The translations under genes were made by a program, and so were the position numbers. From IMG/VR virus record IMGVR_UViG_3300020160_002825, positions 1 through 45,134 of that record: 45,134 nt of DNA. The stretch is one strand, 5' to 3'. The notes below the pieces were generated by a model that had not been told where the DNA came from, searched no databases, and was given only the letters and a program-made list of their open reading frames with translations. Each line of letters opens with the position of its first letter. The stretch's first letter is position 1. The stretch comes from a virus. Of the stretch, positions 27,201 to 39,200 are shown piece by piece.

Positions 27201-30200
27201 GGCCAGCGCGACGGAGGTGTCCTTGGCGCACTAGATTTAATCAAAAGTGGCGCTGCGACTTCTGGTGGAGTGTCAGAATCTGATCGCCCAGCACTTGCAG
27301 CGGTTATTGCAAGAGATATCCTAACGCCACTTATACCGAATCTAGATGCCTTGACCCAGGCATCAAAAAATGCCTACTCGGTAAAGCAGACAAGGGGCGC
27401 AGGTACTGGTCGCGCAGATGTACCAGGTGTTCCCTTTGGCGATTACGGTGCGGCAGCGGAGGAATCGCAACTTCGCGCAATAGCGGAAACAGTCACCGCT
27501 GGCAACCCAGAAGAAATTACTAAGATTCTCGCAGAAGCGATGGCAAGAAATTTGCTAGATCCGGATGCCCTGCGGGTAATGATACCGGGAGAGGGGACTC
27601 TTGGCGGCAAGCCAAAGCGTGCAGACTTGAAGGCACTTTCTGCTGAGCCAGGGAAATTTGACCTTGGAAATGCTGAGACCCGAACGGAGTTTGCCAAGAT
27701 TATCCAGGGAGTTCCAAAGATTATGGAAGTTCTTGGAAACTTCCCTCTGCTTCTTGATTTGTTGGATCAGGACCCCGAGATTCTTAAGCAACTTGCGGAA
27801 GAAGAGCGACAGGCAAAAGTAGATCTTGAGTTGCTCAAGCAGAGAATAGCGGCGTTTAAGGCATACATCCCTGAACTTGCTTCAGATGCCCCGGAACTTG
27901 GCGATGGCTCGCCAAGGGTTTACGGATACGGCTTTGATCCGGTTAGAGTGGCGAGCCTCACGCGACGTCCAGGTGCGGTCATGCAGCGAAACATGGAAAC
28001 ATCACCGCTTACGCCGGCAATGTCCCGATTAAGTAGGGTTACGTCGCTTGAGGGACTAACACCAGAGCAGATTCAATCTATCGGGATAGGCATGATCCCA
28101 TATGACCTGCACGACGACGCAGTCCGTAGCGGGGTTAAGTATCCAAAAGACAACGAAAATGTTCCACTAGACGAGGCAAAAATTATTGCGCAGGCAGTCC
28201 TTGACTACCTTGCATCAAAGGGGCTGCAAGTTTCTATGGTGGACGTAGACCAGTCGCACGCAACTACGGGGGATAGGGGGGACCTTCCGCCGCTACCAGA
28301 CAAGGCAACAATTACCGTTGTCCACAAGGGGGATGAAGTATCAGCAGATCCGGCGGCGTACGCGGCGGCAAATGAACTGCTCGCCCTGCTTGAGAAGATC
28401 CCAACGGTTAATCGTGGCATAACCGTTACCACAGTGCACAGCACAGACGATACGTATAAAAACGCCCCTGGGTTCTCCCATGTCACAAGGGGTGTTGAGC
28501 AGCCTGACGGCGGATACCACACATACGCAAGCCTCCAGGTAGCAGAAAACATGCGCACAAAGAGGGATGGCGAAATGGTGCCAATGATGGGCTTTGGCGC
28601 TATTGCATCGCACGAGGGTGGGCACATGACCGCAATTGGCGGCAGGGGATTCTCCGACATGGGCCGCCAGATCGAGCCAATCCATGAGGCGATCTATGAC
28701 TACATGATGAAAATCCAGGAGACGCTTGGTGACCCAGACTCTGGTCTGACCGGCGACATTAGGACGAGACTAGGGAGAATTCTTTCTGACTATGTCATGA
28801 ACGTTCCGGCGATTAGCGACTCCGCTCCGTATGACGAGTGGGCAGCGCATATCAACCAATATACGGGCGAGTACCTTGCAAACGTTATGGCACAAATAAA
28901 TGGGCACACCCAAGGGCATTGGCGCGGCGTTGCCCCAAGGACCGGAACCTTCACGCAGGCAACACTAGACCTTGTTGCTGAGAGGTTTGGTGGACTCTCC
29001 GCCACGGGGAGGGAGGCATACAGGTCCGGCAGAGAAAGTGAAGATCAACGACGTGAAGAGCGTAGGCGCAAAACATACGGATACGGAGAGGAAAGTGAAG
29101 CGCCACCGGAGGCGATGAAAACCGAGGAGATACTCGCCGCTGTCACTGACGGCCTAACAAGAAAACTTGCCCTCGATAAGCAAGGTCAAATCATTGTTCA
29201 AAACATTGAGCCAGAAGAGGGTTACCTTGTCGGCGGGACACAGCAAGAAGCGGGCGGGGTGGACCAGAACGTACCAAAGACTTCCGTTGCGGGACCGAAG
29301 GGGCTTGGAGAGGCGCTTGCTAAATTCATCAAAGACAACGAATCGCAAATCCGCGCAAGACTTATGGCGGGTGTTGAAACCTGGATCGGCATGTGGGATC
29401 AGAGTTTCACTGATCCGCGCAAGCCAGGCGAGGAGGTAACGGGAACTGCATTTGATTTGACCGAAGTAATTCCTTTCGATCAAAGAGATCGAGCAGTAAA
29501 ACTCGGGGTAGGACGAGAGCAGCGCGGGGTTGGGGCGTATCGCGGAGGTAAGTATTCTGGAGCGGATGCAATTGACCTCATGCCGCAATACTCAGAAGAG
29601 CAGCGAGCAAGGATGCAATCGCAGCAGATTACGCATGATCGAGTTCGCGGTCGCGGGTTTGTCCCCCTAGGTAGAATTTATGGCTACGGAGATGATTTTG
29701 ACGAGTCATTCAAGAAGATTTCCGGCCAAGAATCACTAGGAGCATTCACGGCAGAAGACGAGGATAAACTAAAAGAAATAGAACAAGCGCTAAAAACATC
29801 AAGCGCAAAAATTAAATCCCTGCAAGATCAGATTGACGCAATCTACGATTCCATTGACTCCGAAGAGGGGTCGGGCGAATCGGAAGGCTCCCTGAGGGCA
29901 ACTGCGCAGGACCTTGATAAAAAGATTGACGAACTTCTTGATTCTGAGGATACACTTCAAGACGCAAGACAAGATTTGCTACTCAAAAAGAAGGTAGCGG
30001 CCGACAAGGCAGAGGAGCGACAATACGCACTGCTGAGAGAGTTGCTAGAGAGCGCAGTTATCAGCGATGGATCTGGCATTGCAGATTTCATTGGCAGTAA
30101 GGGCGATAACGCGGTGGGCGCCGCCGGTCTATCGAGGATCGGTGGGGATATAACAAGGCCGGGCGAGGCAATATCTGCGGGAATTCCACGAGAAATTTTA

Positions 30201-33200
30201 GACTACGCCTTCTCGATTCAAAACAAACTGGGTGGACTCACATCTGGCGGCGAGGTAATAGACGACCGCATCGTAGACCAAATCTTGATAGAAGCCATTG
30301 CAAGAATCATGCCGGAACTGGAAAGCGGCGAAATGCCGGAGCAGGAAAACGATGACGGCAGCACGTCAACATTCCCAATAGAAAGAATAAGGCGAAACAT
30401 CCTCCTGATGCAGGCACGCCTTAAGGCGCAGCGTGGGCAGATTTACGGATTTGGTGGCGACGACGCAACGCAACTTGGAAAGATGCCTGTTACTGGTGAG
30501 GCAATGCAACTTGGAAAGATGCCTGTCGAAGGAAAGATTGAGTACCTTGGCGCGCCTGGTCGGGCGCCGTACAAATTCTCTGACGAGGAGATCCCGCTCA
30601 CGTTTGATTTTGCCGCGATGAAAAAGAAGCGAGATGAGGAAAGAGGCAGGCAGGCAGATGAGATTCAGGTTGATACGACTCAGACGATGTCGCCCGAGGA
30701 GGGGGCAAGAGAGTTGGAGCGCACCGGGAGGACCGATGTACCGCCGGATCGACCAGAATATGCGCCGTTTGCCCCAACGCTACCGCCCGAGTGGGAGTCC
30801 TGGAGTCCCCGTGAGGGTGGTTCACGGTTAGCGCTTACCGCTGCGCAGAAAGACCTTATCGCATCGCGCGGTGCGGAGCAGTCCGGCAATCCTAGAACTT
30901 GGAACAACATCATGGCCCAGATTGCTGCGGGGCGCAGCACGCTAGATGTGGACAACGAAGACGCCAAAGAGTTGCTCGACATGGTGCTCGACGAGGAGGA
31001 CGTGCAGGATGATCGAAAACGGGCTGGTGAGCCGGCACCGGCGGGCGAGCAGCGCGTTGTTTCCAGCCTGATTGCCAAACTAAAAAACATTATTGCGGCA
31101 AATGAAGAGAAGGGCAAGCAGGCAGCGGCCGAATCCGAAGAAGATATGCCAGATGATGATGGGTCTTTCGAAGAGGACTCATCAGATACCTACGCCCCAG
31201 TTGAAGAAGAGAAGCCAAAGCCGAAGAAAGAAAAGAAGCCACGAAAGAAGAAGGCGCCAGTTGGTGCTGACGATAGAAGCACGCTCGTCACCCCGCGAGA
31301 AGCCGAAATTGCCCAGGCAGAAGAACTTGGCGTTAGCACGGAAGAACTTGCAACGCTAACACCGGCGCAGATTGAGGGTCTCATTCGTGAACGGCAAGAA
31401 AAGGACATGGCCGAAAACGCAAAGCGGGACGAGGAGCGACTAAAGACCGCCGGGACTAGGGCTGAGGCGGGGCGCAAGAAGGCAAGAGAAATTATGGATC
31501 CAAGGGCGCGTTTGGAAACACCAATGGAGGCACAGATTGATGAGGGTGCAGAAGTTGGCCTCAGCCCAGACGAGGCAGTGCGTGTTGACCCTTCGGTCAT
31601 TGCAAAAAGAAAGAGGGATGCAGACGAGGCCAAGATTGCAGAACTAAACGCCGCTGATGCCGCTCGACGGAAGAAGATTCACGATGATCAGCAGGCCCGC
31701 TCCGCTGCCGCAGCGGCAAGGGAAAAAGCAGCGTCCGACAGGAAGAACGCGGCTGATGCGGCGCGAGCAAAAGCAAAAGAAGAAGAGGCGAAGACGGCAG
31801 AGGAGTCTGTGCCAGAGGCCACAGAGGCGCCAAAGGCGCCAGCAGAGCCAACCCGCGAAGAGGCCGAGGAGATTTATGCAGAAGATCTTAAGGCCAAGAA
31901 AGCGCGACTCGCTGCGCTCCGCAGGGCCGCTGCCGCGCGTAGGAAGGCTGCGAGGGCGGCGGGCTTCTTGTCAGACGCTGCCGCGCAAGAGGCTGCCGAG
32001 ATGGAGAAGGGCGCAGAAGAAGAGAGGGCTAGGGTTGCAGGAAGCCAGCAAGAGGCCCCAGCGCAGGACGCAGTGCCTCCGGCCCCGCCAGCGCCACCGC
32101 GCCCACCGGCACCACCAACGCCACCAACGCCACCAACGCCACCGCGTCCGCCGGCGCCACCAACGCCACCAACGCCACCAGCAGGCGGCGGGGAGCAGCC
32201 TGATGACACCTCTAGGATTGATGCCGAAGTCAACGAGGCAATTGCGCGAACCGGCCTTGGCAGCAAACTCCCAGCCCTTGAGGCGATTGTCGCCAGGATT
32301 GCTGAAGAAATTGAAAAGATGGTCAACGCAAAAATGGAGGAAGGTGCAAAGGCAGGCATCTCCTACGACAGAGATGCGCTTAAGTCGGAAATCATTGAAT
32401 CTAACGTTGGTGGATTTAAGGGCTTCCTGATATATCTGGACAGAATTGCTGAGCAAGCAGAAAACCTCAGGTCCCAAAAGGCAATGCCGATCATGGGCCA
32501 GGGCGAAACTGCGGGAACGCCAAGAGCGGTTGCAGAAAGAATTGGCAATGCTTCGTGGCTTCCAGATGGCCTTAAGCGTCAGGAACTTCTTAAGATAGCC
32601 GAAGACTTTGACAGACTCGGACAAGAAGTTGCTCTCTTTATTGAAATGTCTCGTCAAGGAAAACTTAAGATCCAGAAGGAAGTTCAATCGGCCAGCACTG
32701 GCAAGGGTGGCGGCGGAGATGATGCTGGGGACGGCAGCGCGACGGGCGGTGGGGGAAGTGACTGGGGCAACGAGGGATACAAGGCGCCGAACCTTGAGAA
32801 CGTTTATAAGGGGATGGAGCACCTCAAGCAACTCTCAAATATTTATAGAGAACTACGACCGCAGGTTCTACATCTAACTGGGAACATCGACCAGTCGTCA
32901 TTAATGATGCAGAAGCAGCAACAGGCAGCAGAGAACGTAACTAGGGCGCTCGGCGCCTACATGAACGTAAACACGGGAATCATCAGGTCCCTAAAGACGC
33001 AAGTCGGAAGGGCTGCGACATTCTTGTTCGTTCAGCAGATCGGTCGAGAGATCGCCACGGTTGTTGAGCACCTGCAGTCCGGTGTATTTAAGTTCAACCA
33101 GGTTCTTGAAAATACGACAGTAGGTTTCAACACGCTGTTCGCAAACACGCTGCAGGCTGCAACCAGCGCAGAAAACGAACTGGTTCCCGCATATAACGCA

Positions 33201-36200
33201 GTTGGCGTTCAGATTGGGTTCATAAAGGAGCAGGCACTTACATTCAATGAGGCCCTGCTTCTTACCTCAAAGGCTGCCGACAACATGGTGGCGCGAATCA
33301 GGGATATCGCTAACGTAACGCCGTTTAGGTTCCAGCCGCTCGTAGAGGCCTCGCTGAAGATGAAGGCATTCGGATTCGAGGCTCGAGAAATTCCAGACAT
33401 GGTCAACGCTATCTCTAACGCGGTTGCGGCGCTTGGTGGTAACGACGAGAAGATTGACAGAATTGCGTACGCGCTTGGTCAAATGAACTCTGCCGGTCGT
33501 GTCTATCAGAACGACATGATGCAGTTGGCAAACGCTGGTGTTGCGGGATACCGAATGCTATCCGAGAAGATGCTCACCGACCTTATCGCGCTCAAGAAGT
33601 ACGCAATGGGAGAACTCTCTGGTCTTCCAGATTACGTTATTGATGAAATGAAGCGCCTACAAAACGTGATTGGAAGCGCGAACTTTGTGAAGTCGTTCGG
33701 CACCATGGATCAAATGATTGAGACGCTAAAAGATCCAAAGCGAGCAGAAGGACTTATCAGAAACATGGCGAAGCGCGGATTCCTCATGGGTTCCGTTGCC
33801 GCACGAGCAATCACCGAGGGGATGGACAAGCAATACCAAGGCTCTGCAGACCGACTATCAAGGACAATGACGGGTGCCCTCTCAACAATTGCTGACCTTT
33901 CACAAAACTTCATGGCAATGGCGTTCAAACCGCTCTATGACTCCGTTCGGGACACCATTGTTGAACTTGGACAGTTCATGCTCAAGTCTCAGCAAATCAC
34001 CGTATTCATAGAAAGTTTCTCAAAGAATGTAGCCAACTTTGTTAATAGCCTCAAGGGGTTCGGCCCAGCACTGGAGAAGGTCGCACAGATATTCATTAAC
34101 GTCTTTGTCGGCGGCCTCGGCGCTGCGCTTGAGCGCGGAAGCCAGTTTGGCGCAGTCTTCACGGACATCGTAGACAAGGTTGGCTCCGGTCTTGCGCTGA
34201 TCGGCGACATCCTTAGCGATAAGGTCGGTAGGGGCCTCGCAACCGCAGCAACGCTGGGAACAATATTCGCAAAGGCCATTATGGCAAACCCAATGATTGC
34301 AACAATTACATTAATCGTTGTGGCGATTTCTGGTCTTGCGGACGCAATTAGAAAGAATTCTTTTTTCTTTGGATCATACCTTTCGGTATTCGTAGACTCG
34401 ATCAAGGGCTTCATTACTATCATTGCTGACGCACTGGCAACTATTGCAAAAGAACTTGCAACGTCTGCAATATCATCCTTTATTGCGAGCATGGCCGTTG
34501 CAATTGGCGCACTCATGCCGTTCCTTACTGTCTTGCTTGGAACATTTGCATTGCTGCTAAAGGTTCTCACCCCGTTTGCCCCAATACTCGGTTTGCTGCT
34601 CGGTATATTCATTGCATTTAAGACAGCAACAATGCTCTGGCAGGTGGTCACCGCAACGCTCGCAAAGCCAATTGCCGGGATTGTGACTGCGTGGAACTCC
34701 GCATCAGACGCAGTGACGAAATACGGTAGCGCTGTAAGACTTACCGCCGACCGGCACGCGGACTTAAAGGCAGAAAAGATCGCGGCAAGGGATTACGTCA
34801 AGGGTGACAACGGCGAAGTTCTAATGGACGAAAAGGGAAGGCCAATAATTAATTACAACCGCGCAACAGAAAAGATCAACAGTCAGGGTTACCCTGATCC
34901 GACAACCGGCGAAAGAGCCACTCGTCTGGTTGGGGCGGGCGGAAAGGTTAAGAGTTTCCTTGGCAATGTAGAAGACACAGTATTCCGTGGTCCGCTTGGG
35001 TTCCTTAAGGGAATCCTTACGCAGCCTAGAGAGAAAATCTTTGGGGCGATGGCCCCTGACTTCGGTGACGGCTTTACGCTGAGGCACCAGGATAGCGGAC
35101 AAGGCCACATGTCCCCTGTGTTTACTGGCCAGAAATTGCAGAGTCGCTTTGAGTCATTCCAGAAGGGTGGTGTCCTGCAGGACCTTGGCATGCAACTATC
35201 TAATGCCGGAATTCTTGAAATCCCAGGAATGAAGGACGGGAAACTTGATGCCAGTGCAAATAAGTACACGACGGCATGGGGTAAGAACTTTGAGACGCTT
35301 GTCCTGATTGAGCGGGAAGCAAGTTATGTTATGACCAAGGCATTTGAAAAAGTAGAGGCAATGGCCGCCAAGTACAAGCAGGCAATGGATTCTGGTGATG
35401 CGGGCGCGGCAAATGCAATAATTGCAGATTTCAAGAAGAGCAAGGAAGGCCGCATAATCCTTCCAATGCTTATGCGGGCAAAGGGGGATAAGCGAAAACT
35501 TGGAAAGGTTAGCGATGAAGAAATTGGCACGCTGCTTGGAGAATTCCACTCTGGCGGTCTAAAACTCTCTAAGCGAGACATGCGAAGGATTGAAACCCTT
35601 CCGCCAGAAGTCCAAAAACTCATTTATGGAGATGTCGGGAAGCGAGTTGCATCTGGTGACTCAAAACTTACAAAGGGAGAAAGCGAAGAACTTGAGAAGG
35701 TACGTGCTCGTGGTATTTCATCGGCCGCGCTAAAGGGCGGAAGCGTAGGCATGATCCAGAAGATGGCTGCGGCAATGTCAAACTTCTATGACGTAATTAA
35801 CAAGAAGACCGCACAACTTATTAAGAATGTTCCCCTACTCAACAAGTTGCAAACAGTAAAACTTGGCGGGGCTGGAACCGGTCTTTCGCAAATCCAGCAG
35901 GGAGAAGATGGCGCGTACTACTACACCGGCAAAGATGGCAATATTACAAATCGAAAAGTTTCGCAAGATAAAGTTAATGCTCGCCGAACAATGCGTGGTG
36001 GCGCGTTTGGAAAACTAGCAGGACTTGGCGGGATGCTAAGCCAGGGCGGCGCGATCCTCGGCATCGGCTCTGCGTCCTCACGAGCGGCGGGAATGCCAAA
36101 TGCGGTGCTTGCTGGCCTAGAAATGTTTGGCATGGGAAACATCCTTGGCCCAGACTTGAAGCAGACGTTGTCTCAAAAGTCCGGACTATTCCAGTCACTC

Positions 36201-39200
36201 GGAAACGGCATTGGATCAATGATTGGCATGGGCGTTGGCGGGATGATTCCAATCATCGGACCAATTATTGGGCCAGCAATCGGCAGCATGATCGGCGAAC
36301 TTGCGGGGAGTATGGCTGACTCGATTATTCGCGGATCAGAGGCGGCTGTTGAGCAGCAGAAGGCGCGAATTGAAGCCAATAAGAAAATTGGCCTAAGCGA
36401 AGCGGATGCAACGGAAGCAGCGAAACTCCAGTCAAAGATCGACAAGGCGCAGGGCTTGACTGGCGCAAATGCTGGCGGAATTCCTTTCATTGTTAACGGT
36501 GTTGAAGCGCTTCCAGATAATGTTGATACAGAGGCATTGTCAGCAAGCCTTTCTACCACGGAGATGCTAGAAAAGTTCGACTACGACAAGAGCGGAAGCA
36601 TCGATGGCGGTACCGAGATGACAAGGGCCATTGCTGCCAATAACGCGGAAATTATGTACGGCTACGCTGGTATCGGGCTGGGTGCGGGGAAAGATGTCTT
36701 TGCGAAAGATTCTGCTGGCAACTACATTTACACCGGAGAAAACGACGTTGCATTGCGACAAAAGGCAACCGATAGGGGCTATGTAGATATCCCAAGCACC
36801 GCGATGAGTGGAGTCACCGGCACCAAAGAGGAACTTGCCGCGTATGACAAACTTATCAAACAAAAGGCCGCCATTGCCGCAGGCAGCGTAGGCGCAAATG
36901 ATTTCGCGGCGATGTTCCCAGATCTCCCGCAAACTGCAAACGAATTGAGAAAACTCAACCTTACAGAAATTACAGCCCCAACTGCAAGCGACTCCGGCGA
37001 TGCTGCCACTCGCCAAAAGGGTGAGGGGATGAACCAGGTTCTTCAGTTGGCAGGATTTGCGTTTAACAAAGAGCAAAATGCAAGTACAGCGTTTGACGAT
37101 GCGCAGTTGCGTCAGTACCTACAATCTGGAAAAAACTTTGAGGGTGTTATTAAGCAACTGCAAGAAGCAAAAGACAGTGGCGCTGTTCTCTCTGTGGCCT
37201 CGCAAAAACTTCTTGATTACTCAGACCTTCTCAAGGTTGAAACTGCCAACAGTTACACCGACGAGTTTGGGAATATTAGAGACATGTACAAGGGCGGGAT
37301 CGCGCGGCTCGTTTCGTATGACGCTGCTCAGGTCGCGGCAACCGAGCAAAAAGACAAGGATGGAAATGTCATAGCGGACTCAGGGAAGAGTTTTACCGAT
37401 CTGCTTGGGTACAAGGCAGTCGAGATGGGGAAAGGTATTAACGGGGGGGACACACAGTACAACTCCCTCGTCATGGAAACGCTAAAGCAGATTGGCCGAA
37501 TTGACCCGGTTGACGCAATGCTTGAGGCTGGCGTCATTAAGAGCATCGACGAAATGGTTGGGTGGTCCACCCAGCAACTGAAAGATGCCCTTGCTAAGAC
37601 CGTTGAATACTTTGATGCGTTTAATAAGCGGGCAAAGGAACTTACGCCAAAGGTTGACCTGAAGTCAAGCAGACGAGAACTCATGGATGAGTTCGGATCG
37701 GAACTTGGCTACAAACTCTTTGACCAGTTCTTTGAGGAGCGAAAGAGACTAAGCGGACTTGAAGCCGAGCGGAAGAAACTTGGTGGCGACGCTGAGTTGT
37801 CCCGCCTTCAGATGCTTGAGGACGCCACTAAGGACAAGTTTAGAACTACCACAACGAAAACGTATGAGGGTGGGGCAATCGTTGCAAGTTCGACAGACAG
37901 GCAGGCAATGCCATCAATTCTTACTACGGCAGAGGCGGCAAAACTAGCAAGAATTAGAGCAATTGATAAGGAAATCCTTGCAACAAGATATCAAGTATTC
38001 AAGATTGGCGTTCTTGAGGATAAGCGACAATCTGCGTCTGAGGCCATTAGAAATCAGGCGATAAAAGACGAGGCTGCACTGGCGCGATTTAAGTCAGATA
38101 ATTCTGCTCAACTTTCAATAATCACAACTAAGATCACTCAAAATAAATCGCTTACAAGAGACGAAATCGCCCTCATGGAGAGAGAGGCTGCCCTTAGGGA
38201 TAAGATCTTTAACCTAACAGAGCGAGAGGTTGACCTCGGGCAAAGCCTAGCCATCCTTGAGGGTCAGGGAATCAGCATTAGCAACAAGGAACTACTCAAC
38301 AACCAGGCGCTCCTACAAATCCTTGCGCGAAAGGCCGATCTGCAGGCCATTGCAAACAAGTCCGGCCAGTCTGCAGTGCATTGGGCGCAACTTGAGGCAC
38401 AGGCAAAAGCACAGGGGATGGCGCTGGCTGAAAAGCAAAACGACCTTTCCGTTGCAAGAAACGAGGAAATGCAGAAACAAAACGTTACGTCCTTCGGCGA
38501 TGCCGCCGTTGCGGCCTCACGCGATGCATGGTGGTCCGAGACAAGCCAGGCCCAGGCAAGAGCATACGAAGCCTTTATGGCCAGGACGCAATCCCTAAGA
38601 AACACAATCAAAGCAATGGAAACAAACATGAATTCACTGACCGCCAAGTTGAAGGACAACCCATACGGATACTCTGCTGAAGAACTCACCACGATTAGGC
38701 AGTTGGTTGCACAGGCTCAGGGCGCACTTGTCGGCGGAGACCAGGGAACAGCGACTGCTTCGGCAATTCAAAGGAACACATCGCTGCTCAGCACAATGGC
38801 CAGCGTTGCCCAGAAGGCATACGATCGAGTCAAGAAGGCGCAGCAAACTACGCACGATGAGTACATCAAGCAACTTGATGAGCAGGGCAAGGCTATCGAT
38901 GAGCGCTACCGAAAGCGCACGCAAGAGCAGACGGAGAAGGGTCTTCTTGAGCAACTTCAACTCTCCGGCCTACAGATGCGATCAGAAAGTGCTGATCCGA
39001 TTGAGGCGGCAAAGGCGTTCTACGATGCAAAAAACAGCCTTGCCGAGTTCTACATCGAGAAGCAGAAGGATGACGAACTCAAGGCCATTGAGGATGAGAA
39101 GCAACGATACAGCAAGCAGTTCCAGGAAAACACAGATGCCCAAGAGCAGGTTTACAGCGCCTCTATTACCAGAATGCAGAATAGGTTCGAGGCGGTAAGC

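Noticed and set aside
31597-32831. Long minus- and plus-strand alternative frames in the Ala/Lys/Pro-rich part of the tape measure
   Set aside because: Low-complexity GC-rich coding DNA opens other frames by chance. No starts with ribosome sites were seen.
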